NCBI GenBank assembly: GCA_013696525.1
Contig: JACCYK010000646.1
Span: 1 to 8,056, forward strand
Direction: 5' to 3'
Length of the DNA stretch: 8,056 bases
From: Chloroflexia bacterium
Lineage (GTDB): Bacteria; Chloroflexota; Chloroflexia; Thermomicrobiales; UBA6265
Shown here: positions 1 through 6,510 of the stretch, piece by piece
How positions within the stretch are numbered: the stretch's first letter is position 1
Layout of the letters: each line of letters begins with the position of its first letter
Notes under the pieces: generated by a model
What the model was told of the DNA's origin: nothing
Seen by the model: only the letters and a program-made list of their open reading frames with translations
Database searches by the model: none
Position numbers and translations under genes: made by a program

Positions 1-63
1 CTCGGCCCGCAGCTCGGGCGTGAGATCGGCGGTGCTGTCGGTGACGATCGCGATCCGTGGCAT
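1..63 (-). CDS. DegV family fatty-acid-binding protein (FakB-like), N-terminal fragment
   Basis: Only the first 21 codons are in the window; the gene continues past the left edge. The peptide starts MPRIAIVTDSTADLTPEL, and the VTDSTADL stretch is the hallmark N-terminus of DegV proteins, which bind a fatty acid in a two-domain fold. As FakB, such proteins present the bound acyl chain to the kinase FakA, giving acyl-phosphate for phospholipid synthesis. The ATG at 63 has a GAGG ribosome site about seven bases upstream. It starts 38 bp after the fakA stop on the same strand, so the two are almost certainly co-transcribed. The family call rests on a short but very characteristic motif. The ligand preference and the rest of the protein cannot be seen. 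Confidence 0.85.
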   Translation of the reverse strand, partial: MPRIAIVTDSTADLTPELRAE

Positions 64-75
64 AGGATCCCTCAT

Positions 76-92
76 CCGGCCGGCCGGGCCGG
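76..92 (-). other. GC-rich stem-loop between fakA and degV
   Basis: CCGGCC (76-81) and GGCCGG (87-92) form a perfect six-pair stem with a five-base loop in the 38 bp gap between the fakA stop and the degV start. There is no T-run, so it is unlikely to be a terminator. It could tune the relative expression or mRNA stability of the two genes. It may also be no more than a product of GC-rich composition. Confidence 0.3.
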
Positions 93-101
93 CTGCGGCG
101 A

Positions 102-1820
102 CTACTCGACGGAAATCACAAACGGAAAGTGTGGCTGGCCTCCCTCGACCATCTCGACCGTCAGCCGCGGCGCCGTGGCTCGCAGCGCATCTCGCAAGGC
201 CGTTGCCGCCTCTGGACTGACGCCCGCGCCGGTGAAGATGGTGATCAATTCGGCGTCATCAAGCCGCGTGGCGTTGACTGCCGCGATGGCAACATCAACT
301 TGATCGATTCCGGCGGCAACCAACGTCTCATCGAGAAACCCGATCGCCTGCCGCGCCCGCACCTCGACGTCATCGATGACCGCATCTCGGCTGGCGTGTG
401 TCACCTCGACGGTTCGAACGTGAGCCAGCGCTCGTGTCATCTTGGGCGCGTTGTCGTCGAGCGATCCCCGCGGCGTCAGCGCGGCCAGGGCGGCCAGACC
501 CTGCGGCACCGAGCGGCTCGGCACCACCTGGACGTGCTTTTCGGTCAGCGTTGCCGCCTGCTCGGCAGCAAGAAAAATATTGGGATTGTTCGGGAGGACA
601 ATCACCTGGCTGGCGGCGAGGGAGTCGATCCCGGCCAGGATCTCGGCGGTGCTGGGGTTCATCGCCTGGCCGCCAGTGACAACCGCCGCCCCAAGCGAGC
701 GGAAGGCGGCGCCCAAGCCCGGACCAGGCACGATCGCGAGCACCTCCAGGTCAGACGACTCGAGCGCGGCTGGCGTGGGGCCGGGCGAGTTCGCCTGCGC
801 GACGTGACAGGAGGCGGCGCGCGCTTCGATCAGGCGCTTCGTTTGCCGCGTCATATTGTCGATCTGAATGCGATCGAGCTGGCCGAGGCCGGCCGCGTAG
901 TCCAGGACGGGACCGGGATTCTCGGTATGAAGATGAACGCGGAGCGCCCGCTCGTCACTCATCACCTCGGCCGATTGGCCAAAGTCGCCGAGCCGGGCTC
1001 GGACCGCTTCGAAATCCACGGCATCTTCGGTGAATACCACGAAGTTGACGCAGTAACCGTAGGCATCGTCACCGTGGGCGGCCGGGATCAGGTCGAGGAA
1101 GGCCATCTCGCCGGCGATCGGGTGGGCCGCGTCCGCGTCCGGTTCGGTCGCCAGCCCGGCCTTGCCGGTGGCGAACCGGGTCAGTCCTTCCAAGAAGTGG
1201 ACGACCCCTTGGCCGCCGGCATCGACCACATTGGCGGCTTTGAGGATGTCGAGGAGGTCCGGGGTCGTCGCCAGCGCCGTTCGGGCGCCGCGTAGGGCGG
1301 CGGTCAGAACCGTCTCCAGGTCGGGAACGCCATCCGCGGCGGCGGCGGCACTCGCGGCGTGCTCGGCGGCGACCCGGACGACGGTCAGCATGGTGCCTTC
1401 GACCGGATCGAGGACCGCGCGATACGCTCGCGCTTGGGCCCCGGCGAGCGCCGCCGCCACGTCCGACCCGGTGATCGTCGAGCGATCGGCGATGGCGGCG
1501 GCGAAGCCGCCGATCATCTGACAGAGGATGACGCCGGAATTACCGCGGGCGCCGATGAAGGCGCCGTGGGCAATGGCCGCCGCGACGATCCCGGCCCTGG
1601 TATCCGTTCTTGCCGCCGCCTCACCGGCCGCCACCGCTTCGCGCAGGGTCAGCAGCATATTGGTGCCGGTATCGCCGTCGGGGACCGGAAAGACGTTGAG
1701 CGCGTTGATCCGGTCCCGATGCCGGGCCAGCCAGTCGGTGGCAACCCGGGTCGCGGCGAGCAAGGCCGGGCCGTCGGCGGGGGCGGTCTTGGCAACCATC
1801 ACCGGCTCGTTCCTGCTCAC
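102..1820 (-). CDS. fakA: Fatty acid kinase subunit FakA/YloV (DhaL-type ATP-binding domain plus DegV-like C-terminal domain)
   Basis: This 572-residue protein matches the FakA/YloV family along its whole length (members are usually about 550 residues). The N-terminal DhaL domain has NALNVFPVPDGDTGTNM (39-55), whose aspartates D48 and D50 should bind Mg-ATP, and the GARGNSGVIL loop (90-99). A DAGGQGVV segment follows. The middle domain has C257 (GYCVNF) and H296/H298 (VHLHTENPG), which correspond to a Cys/His site reported to bind zinc in Staphylococcus aureus FakA. The C-terminal DegV-like part has GGQAMNPS (383-390) and LPNN (409-412). FakA phosphorylates a fatty acid carried by a FakB/DegV partner, and a degV gene follows directly. 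I chose GTG 1820 because AAAGGA lies six bases upstream. An ATG at 1904 would add 28 residues not typical of the family; GTG 1802 or ATG 1799 remain possible. The family call is secure; the fatty acid substrate is inferred. Confidence 0.92.
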   Translation of the reverse strand: MSRNEPVMVAKTAPADGPALLAATRVATDWLARHRDRINALNVFPVPDGDTGTNMLLTLREAVAAGEAAARTDTRAGIVAAAIAHGAFIGARGNSGVILCQMIGGFAAAIADRSTITGSDVAAALAGAQARAYRAVLDPVEGTMLTVVRVAAEHAASAAAAADGVPDLETVLTAALRGARTALATTPDLLDILKAANVVDAGGQGVVHFLEGLTRFATGKAGLATEPDADAAHPIAGEMAFLDLIPAAHGDDAYGYCVNFVVFTEDAVDFEAVRARLGDFGQSAEVMSDERALRVHLHTENPGPVLDYAAGLGQLDRIQIDNMTRQTKRLIEARAASCHVAQANSPGPTPAALESSDLEVLAIVPGPGLGAAFRSLGAAVVTGGQAMNPSTAEILAGIDSLAASQVIVLPNNPNIFLAAEQAATLTEKHVQVVPSRSVPQGLAALAALTPRGSLDDNAPKMTRALAHVRTVEVTHASRDAVIDDVEVRARQAIGFLDETLVAAGIDQVDVAIAAVNATRLDDAELITIFTGAGVSPEAATALRDALRATAPRLTVEMVEGGQPHFPFVISVE

Positions 1821-1826
1821 GTCGCG

Positions 1827-1832
1827 TCCTTT
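1827..1832 (-). promoter_or_regulatory. Ribosome binding site deciding the fakA start
   Basis: On the minus strand AAAGGA occupies these bases and sits six bases before GTG 1820. The upstream ATG at 1904 opens a longer frame but starts with residues outside the family's conserved region. Confidence 0.6.
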
Positions 1833-1976
1833 GAGTCCTCCGGCGACCGGGCCGCGCGACCGGTGGGCGACCATCATGCCGTATGGTAGGATGGAGAGTC
1901 GCATGAAGACGGTGTTCTCGGCTGGGACCGTCTGTTTTGTTCATTCGACATCGAGCAACGGTTAGCATAACGCAAG
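1833..1976. promoter_or_regulatory. Divergent promoter region of fakA and rpmB
   Basis: This stretch separates two genes transcribed away from each other, so it must hold both promoters. It is locally richer in A and T around 1930-1975. For rpmB, TCGACA (1945-1950, five of six to the -35 consensus) lies 15 bases before CATAAC (1966-1971), a poor -10. For fakA, TACCAT on the minus strand, in the bases around 1882-1889, is a possible -10 without a good -35. Neither assignment is strong. No gene is supported here. Confidence 0.4.
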
Positions 1977-1986
1977 ATGAGCGCCC

Positions 1987-1994
1987 GAGGAGGT
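1987..1994 (+). promoter_or_regulatory. Strong Shine-Dalgarno deciding the rpmB start
   Basis: GAGGAGGT is a near-perfect ribosome site placed nine bases before GTG 2004. It lies inside the longer reading frame that starts at ATG 1977, which argues that the shorter GTG start is the real one. Confidence 0.8.
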
Positions 1995-2003
1995 CCAGCG
2001 ACG

Positions 2004-2189
2004 GTGTCCGGGACATGTGACGTTTGTGGCAAGCACACGATGTTTGGCCACAATGTGAGTTTTTCTAAGCGGCGGACGAATCGACGGTTCAAGGCGAATG
2101 TGCAGCGCCGAACGGTGGTCATCAACGGGGTATCGCGGCGAGTCGATATGTGCGTCCGCTGCATGCGGACCGCGGTCAAGTCAGCCTAG
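2004..2189 (+). CDS. rpmB: Large ribosomal subunit protein bL28
   Basis: This is a 61-residue structural protein of the 50S subunit. The order CDVCGK, GHNVSFSKRRTNRRFKANVQ and CVRC, ending in a basic tail, is the standard L28 pattern. Both halves of the zinc ribbon are present: C5 and C8 near the N-terminus and C50 and C53 near the C-terminus, so this is the zinc-binding (C+) form rather than a cysteine-free paralogue. GTG 2004 is chosen because GAGGAGGT lies nine bases upstream and because L28 proteins begin only a few residues before CDVCGK; ATG 1977 would add nine non-homologous residues. The gene is divergent from fakA, recalling the rpmB and yloU-yloV arrangement of Bacillota, but no yloU (Asp23) gene lies between them here. 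A hairpin follows it. Confidence 0.95.
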   Translation: MSGTCDVCGKHTMFGHNVSFSKRRTNRRFKANVQRRTVVINGVSRRVDMCVRCMRTAVKSA

Positions 2190-2199
2190 CGCGGCGCGG

Positions 2200-2237
2200 A
2201 CGGCCCCCTTTCCCCGGTCCGGGGGGGAGGGGGTCGT
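2200..2237 (+). terminator. Strong GC hairpin after rpmB, without a T-run
   Basis: ACGGCCCCCTTTCCCC (2200-2215) pairs, with some wobble and one bulge, with the G-rich arm 2221-2237, leaving a loop of about five bases. It begins 11 bases after the rpmB stop. The following bases (TGTGCTG) lack a T-run, so termination may be partial or factor-assisted. It may instead protect the 3' end of the rpmB transcript. It separates rpmB from the methyltransferase gene starting at 2269. Confidence 0.5.
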
Positions 2238-2268
2238 TGTGCTGCCGGGCTCGGGTTGAGGAGCAGTC

Positions 2269-3528
<1,260 letters not shown>

Positions 3529-3583
3529 TCGCGTGTCTGAATTAGGCCAGCGCCCGGTGACGTGATCGTCGGGTGGGGCTGTG

Positions 3584-3964
3584 CTATTCCCAGGGGTCGT
3601 CGCCCACGGGGAGGCGGCCGCCGAACCGGCCCATCTCGCCGCGGTCCGCTTCCGCCAGTTCGACCATGGTGTCGAGGAAGGCGTCGAGGCCCGTCTCGGG
3701 ATGGTGGAACCGAAACCGGCCAAGCTCATAGAGGACTCGTTGATCGGGGAGGAAATCGTCGCCGGTGGCGGCGAGGCGGTGCAACGCGATGAGCCGGGCA
3801 TCATCCGGGGCCAGCGATCGGACGTGAGCGGCTAGCTGATCCAGCGCCCCGGCGGTGCGCAGGTTGCGGGCGTCACGGTCGTATTCTTCCGCTTTCCGCC
3901 GGCGCCAAGCGGCGGTTTCCTCGCAAAAGGCGGCGACCGTCTCCTGGAACCGGGGGTTGCTCAC
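3584..3964 (-). CDS. Small hypothetical protein, second gene of an unknown pair
   Basis: I do not recognise this 126-residue protein. It is soluble, with no signal peptide or membrane segment. It looks largely helical: a charged N-terminal helix rich in Arg, Lys and Glu (about 5-55), then a segment with RLIALHRLAATGDDF (57-71), YELGRFRFHHPETG (79-92) and a Leu/Met-rich helix near 93-108, and a short acidic Gly-rich end. One cysteine is present (C14), with no metal or catalytic motif. Codon third positions are strongly G or C, like the neighbours, which supports real coding. Its GTG start overlaps the stop of the upstream gene as GTGA, with no clear ribosome site of its own, so translation is probably coupled. 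It ends 55 bp from the convergent methyltransferase gene. Confidence 0.75.
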   Translation of the reverse strand: MSNPRFQETVAAFCEETAAWRRRKAEEYDRDARNLRTAGALDQLAAHVRSLAPDDARLIALHRLAATGDDFLPDQRVLYELGRFRFHHPETGLDAFLDTMVELAEADRGEMGRFGGRLPVGDDPWE

Positions 3965-4245
3965 TCGACCGGCGCCGCCGGCCGCTCGAGGGCCGGATCG
4001 GTCGGCAGGACCTCGCGATCCAGCAGGAAGCGGGCGATGAAGGCGTTGTTGGCGGTGATGAGCTGAATGAAGTAGCTGGCGGAGGCGCGGACCGAGGCAA
4101 AGCCGGGGGAGACCAGCTCGTCCTCGACCGAGGTTTTGTTTTGCGCGGCCGCTTCGGTCGCTTCCAGGATCAACAGCTCCTCGAAGTAGGTCAGCAGCTC
4201 GTCTTGGCTCATCCCCAACGTGTCGCGTGGTCCGGCGCTCTCCAT
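3961..4245 (-). CDS. Small hypothetical protein, first gene of an unknown pair
   Basis: I do not recognise this 94-residue protein. It has an acidic helical segment MSQDELLTYFEELLILEAT (12-30), then NKTSVEDELVSPGF (36-49), a hydrophobic, probably helical stretch SYFIQLITANNAFIARFLL (57-75), and a Pro/Ala-rich tail. The hydrophobic stretch has polar residues at regular intervals and looks more like a buried or dimer-forming helix than a membrane anchor. ATG 4245 is preferred because AAGGAG lies eight bases upstream. A longer frame from ATG 4311 adds 22 low-complexity residues and lacks this spacing. It overlaps the next gene by four bases (GTGA), so the two products are probably made together and may interact. 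Divergent from the ferredoxin gene. Confidence 0.75.
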   Translation of the reverse strand: MESAGPRDTLGMSQDELLTYFEELLILEATEAAAQNKTSVEDELVSPGFASVRASASYFIQLITANNAFIARFLLDREVLPTDPALERPAAPVE

Positions 4246-4253
4246 CGGCTCGT

Positions 4254-4259
4254 CTCCTT
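4254..4259 (-). promoter_or_regulatory. Ribosome binding site for the 94-residue hypothetical gene
   Basis: AAGGAG on the minus strand lies eight bases before ATG 4245. It fixes the start of the small unknown operon and argues against the longer ATG at 4311. Confidence 0.65.
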
Positions 4260-4463
4260 CATCGTTGGCTTGGTCAGCCAACGTCGCCGCCGCGGGCGTC
4301 GCCGGCGGCATGGTCCGTCACACCGCGGGGGATGGTACCAGGTTGGGATTGGCGGTAGCGAACAATCGGCAGGCACGGCGGCGATTGGCAAGGCGCCGGT
4401 GCCAGATGCGGGCCATCGCTTCGAGATCGCGGCGTCCCGGATCGATCGCGCGGCCGCCCGGGG

Positions 4464-4487
4464 CTGGCCGCTTGGTATACTGGCCAG
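4464..4487 (+). promoter_or_regulatory. Candidate extended -10 promoter of the ferredoxin gene, flanked by CTGGCC repeats
   Basis: TGGTATACT (4473-4481) fits an extended -10 element: a TG one base before TATACT, which matches five of six consensus bases. No good -35 is seen 16 to 18 bases upstream, as is common for extended -10 promoters. It would give a leader of roughly 105 bases before ATG 4596. CTGGCC occurs on both sides (4464-4469 and 4480-4485, the second within the palindrome CTGGCCAG), which could be a regulator site overlapping the promoter. Confidence 0.45.
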
Positions 4488-4595
4488 TGCCCGCGAGTTC
4501 GTCGGTGACGAGCGCCTGTGCAAACGGAAGCGGGTCCAAGCGCACCCCACCTGTCTTGGCGCCTTTGCCACGGCGAAGGCAAGGAGTTCCCGGCG

Positions 4596-4838
4596 ATGAC
4601 CTACGTGATCGCGCAGCCCTGTATCGGGGTGAAGGACAATAGTTGCGTCGAAGTCTGCCCGGTCGATTGTATTCACTCCAGCGATGAGGCTGACCAATAC
4701 TTCATCAACCCGGACGAGTGCATTGATTGCGGCGTCTGCGCCGAGGTGTGCCCGGTCGAGGCGATCTTTTTCGAGGATGATGTGCCCGAGCAATGGGTCT
4801 CGTTCAAGGAAGTCAACGCGGCGTTCTACCAGCGGTAG
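4596..4838 (+). CDS. fdxA: 7Fe ferredoxin ([3Fe-4S][4Fe-4S]), FdxA-like
   Basis: This 80-residue soluble electron carrier has cysteines at 9, 17, 21, 25, 42, 45, 48 and 52. By comparison with Azotobacter ferredoxin I, C9, C17 and C52 should hold the 3Fe-4S cluster and C21, C42, C45 and C48 the 4Fe-4S cluster, with C25 free. The position that would complete a 4Fe site in the first cluster is valine (V12), which supports the 3Fe form. The N-terminus MTYVIAQPC and the segment FFEDDVPEQW after the second motif are typical of FdxA ferredoxins of actinobacteria and relatives. ATG 4596 is chosen over an earlier in-frame start at 4518 because AAGGAG lies nine bases upstream and the family begins MTYVI. 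The gene appears monocistronic, so its redox partner is not shown by context. No convincing terminator follows. Confidence 0.93.
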   Translation: MTYVIAQPCIGVKDNSCVEVCPVDCIHSSDEADQYFINPDECIDCGVCAEVCPVEAIFFEDDVPEQWVSFKEVNAAFYQR

Positions 4839-4939
4839 GATTTGATCCCAAGCCGATACGCGTCAGGACGGGTTGAATCGCGAGCGCGACGCGGCGTCCG
4901 GTGGTGTGCTTGTGCCGCCGTTCCGGAATCTCGCCCGGC

Positions 4940-4985
4940 TCGACCGAAACTTGGCGATGTGATATTATCTGGTCGATTAGTTAAT
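4940..4985 (+). promoter_or_regulatory. Promoter and possible operator of the tetR-tspO-like operon
   Basis: TCGACC (4940-4945, four of six) lies 17 bases before TATTAT (4963-4968, five of six), and TG one base before the -10 makes it an extended -10 as well. Two short palindromes overlap or follow it: GATA-T-TATC (4961-4969) covering the -10, and ATTA-GT-TAAT (4976-4985) near the expected transcript start. These could be where the TetR protein binds its own promoter. They are shorter than most known TetR operators, so the operator part is tentative. Confidence 0.55.
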
Positions 4986-5004
4986 ATGTGAGGATTCGAC
5001 TGCT

Positions 5005-5661
5005 ATGATGACGCGACCGCCGCGAGCACGCCCCGGCCGTCCCCGGAGCGGCGACGTAGCGGACGGCGAACGCCGGACGCGGATGCTCCGCACCGCCCGC
5101 GATCTCTTTCAACGACGTGGCTTCGCGGCGGTGACGATCAGCGATGTTGCCGAGGCGGTCGGGGTGACGACGGCGGCGGTGCATTATCACTTTGCGACCA
5201 AAGCGGAGTTGTACGCGGCGGTGATGCGGTTCGTCCTGGACGAGATTCAACGAGCGATCCGGGGCCTCGCGGCGGCGCCGGAACCCGTCACCACCAAGCT
5301 GGATCAGCTGGCGTCGTTCGCCATCGTTTCGCTCCAGAGCAACGCTGATCTCGACAGCATGATGCGCGACGCGGATGAGCACCTCGCGGCGGCGCACCGC
5401 CACGAGATCAATGAGGCGTATCTCGGCGTTGTCGCCGCGCTGGCCGATCTGATGCGGGAGGGGGCAGCCCGCGGCGAGCTAGCCGCCGCCGACCCCGAGT
5501 TGCTGGCCCACGCCTTCTGGCACTTGCTGGCTGGCTTCGCCGGCCGGGCGGGAGCGGCGCGTGGCTATCAGGGCCGGCCGGAGGTCGCCGCCGCGGTGAT
5601 GCACCTGTTCCTCCACGGGGCGGGACAGGAATCGATGTCAACAGGAGGTAAAGCGCAATGA
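5005..5661 (+). CDS. TetR/AcrR family transcriptional regulator
   Basis: This 218-residue protein has the standard TetR DNA-binding domain. A helical segment RTRMLRTARDLFQRRGF (24-40) leads into the helix-turn-helix TISDVAEAVGVTTAAVHYHF (44-63) and the KAELYAAVM segment after it. Residues 75-205 form the variable helical ligand and dimer domain, whose ligand cannot be told. The N-terminal arm (RPPRARPGRPRSG, 4-16) is basic and holds a GRPR core like an AT-hook, which may add minor-groove contacts. The start at 5005 has GTGAGGA ten bases upstream; ATG 5008 is possible. Its stop overlaps the next start as ATGA, and the spacing implies joint translation, so the membrane protein downstream is its probable target. 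It is most likely an autorepressor, inferred from family habit and the palindromes in its promoter. Confidence 0.9.
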   Translation: MMTRPPRARPGRPRSGDVADGERRTRMLRTARDLFQRRGFAAVTISDVAEAVGVTTAAVHYHFATKAELYAAVMRFVLDEIQRAIRGLAAAPEPVTTKLDQLASFAIVSLQSNADLDSMMRDADEHLAAAHRHEINEAYLGVVAALADLMREGAARGELAAADPELLAHAFWHLLAGFAGRAGAARGYQGRPEVAAAVMHLFLHGAGQESMSTGGKAQ

Positions 5662-6455
5662 CCAGCCGTGCAGTCGATTTCGCTCGGCAAGGGCTAACGA
5701 TCGTCGGCGCCCTGTTTCAAGTGGTGGCCGGTGCCTTGACCGGCCCCGCGGTTGCCCAAATCGCGAACGACTACCGGACCCCGATCCTGCCGTCCGGCTA
5801 CGCGTTCGCGATCTGGACGCCGATCTTCCTGCTCGCGATCATCTATGCCGGCTGGCAGGCGCTTCCGGCCCAGCGCGAGCATCCATTGTTGCGGCGCATC
5901 GGCTGGTTTATCGCCGCTGGCTACATTGGCAATGGGCTCTGGGAGCTGCTCTTCCCGGCCGGGCAATTCCTGCTGGCGCAAGTGGTGATTACCGCGATCC
6001 TGGGGGTGCTGGCCCTCGCCTATCTGCGTCTGCCGCGTGGCGGCCCAGGCCGAAACCTGGCCGGGGCGGAGCGTTGGCTCGTCGCCATGCCGCTGGGGCT
6101 GTACTTCGGCTGGATCACCGCCGCCACCTGCGTCGGCTTGGCGGCGACCCTGGCGGTCAACGGCGTTGCCGATGCGGGCTCATGGGCCGTGGCGGTCGGC
6201 GTGGCCCTGCTCCTGATTGGCGGCGCCTTTGCGGTGACCATGATTCGGGCCGGCCTGCAGGGGCCGCCCGAGGGCTGGGTGGCGTATGCCGTGGCCGTCA
6301 TCTGGGCGGTGATCGGAGTTGCGGCCAACCAACTGGGACCGTCGCCGGTCAGCGGTTCTGCCGCGATCGTCATCGCCGGCGTCGTGCTCGCCGTGGTCAT
6401 CTGGCAGCTCTCCAGGTCGCGGAACGGAGAACGGATGATCGGGCAGGCGGCATAG
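5658..6455 (+). CDS. TspO/MBR-like tryptophan-rich integral membrane protein
   Basis: This 265-residue protein is very hydrophobic, with about eight predicted membrane segments: roughly 12-34, 47-69, 81-99, 103-123, 140-166, 175-196, 207-226 and 231-251. Features shared with the tryptophan-rich sensory (TspO-related) family include PSGYAFAIWTPIFLL (45-59), GNGLWELLF (91-99) and LGLYFGWITAA (146-156), the last typical of the longer bacterial relatives. Classical TspO has about 155 residues and five segments, so this belongs to the longer, poorly characterised branch. TspO proteins bind porphyrins or sterols and act in stress or transport; that role cannot be assumed here. AGGAGGT lies eight bases before ATG 5658, and the gene overlaps the tetR stop by four bases. 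A 55 bp gap separates it from the convergent propeller gene; no clear terminator is seen there. Confidence 0.72.
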   Translation: MTSRAVDFARQGLTIVGALFQVVAGALTGPAVAQIANDYRTPILPSGYAFAIWTPIFLLAIIYAGWQALPAQREHPLLRRIGWFIAAGYIGNGLWELLFPAGQFLLAQVVITAILGVLALAYLRLPRGGPGRNLAGAERWLVAMPLGLYFGWITAATCVGLAATLAVNGVADAGSWAVAVGVALLLIGGAFAVTMIRAGLQGPPEGWVAYAVAVIWAVIGVAANQLGPSPVSGSAAIVIAGVVLAVVIWQLSRSRNGERMIGQAA

Positions 6456-6510
6456 GGCCGAATCAACGGACCAGTCGCGCGGCGGGCGGCGATCGTGGGG
6501 TCAGGCGGCA

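Larger units (their letters stand above)
4246..4595. other. Divergent intergenic region between the unknown pair and the ferredoxin gene
   Basis: This 350 bp stretch holds the minus-strand ribosome site AAGGAG (4254-4259) for the 94-residue gene, the extended -10 promoter at 4473-4481, and the ferredoxin ribosome site AAGGAG (4581-4586, nine bases before its ATG). Several frames are open through it only because stop codons are scarce at this GC content. A 75-codon minus-strand frame (4545-4318) has mildly gene-like codon use but no convincing ribosome site. No gene is called here. Confidence 0.5.

Noticed and set aside
129..1295. A 388-codon open frame on the plus strand opposite fakA
   Set aside because: It is the shadow of a well-supported fakA gene in GC-rich DNA. 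Its Arg/Gly/His-rich translation has no family features and no ribosome site.
3553..3573. Possible hairpin (CCC/GGG and GACG/CGTC with a three-base bulge) between the convergent methyltransferase and unknown genes
   Set aside because: The stem is short, bulged and without a T-run on either strand. It is too weak to call a terminator.
4318..4545. A 75-codon minus-strand frame upstream of the unknown gene pair
   Set aside because: Third-position GC is fairly high, but it starts with a poorly placed GTG, has no recognisable motif, and overlaps the best ferredoxin promoter. It stays possible but is not supported enough to call.
4839..4939. Search for a terminator after the ferredoxin gene
   Set aside because: Only a weak GGTGG/CCGCC pairing near 4900-4919 with a ten-base loop was found, and no T-run follows.
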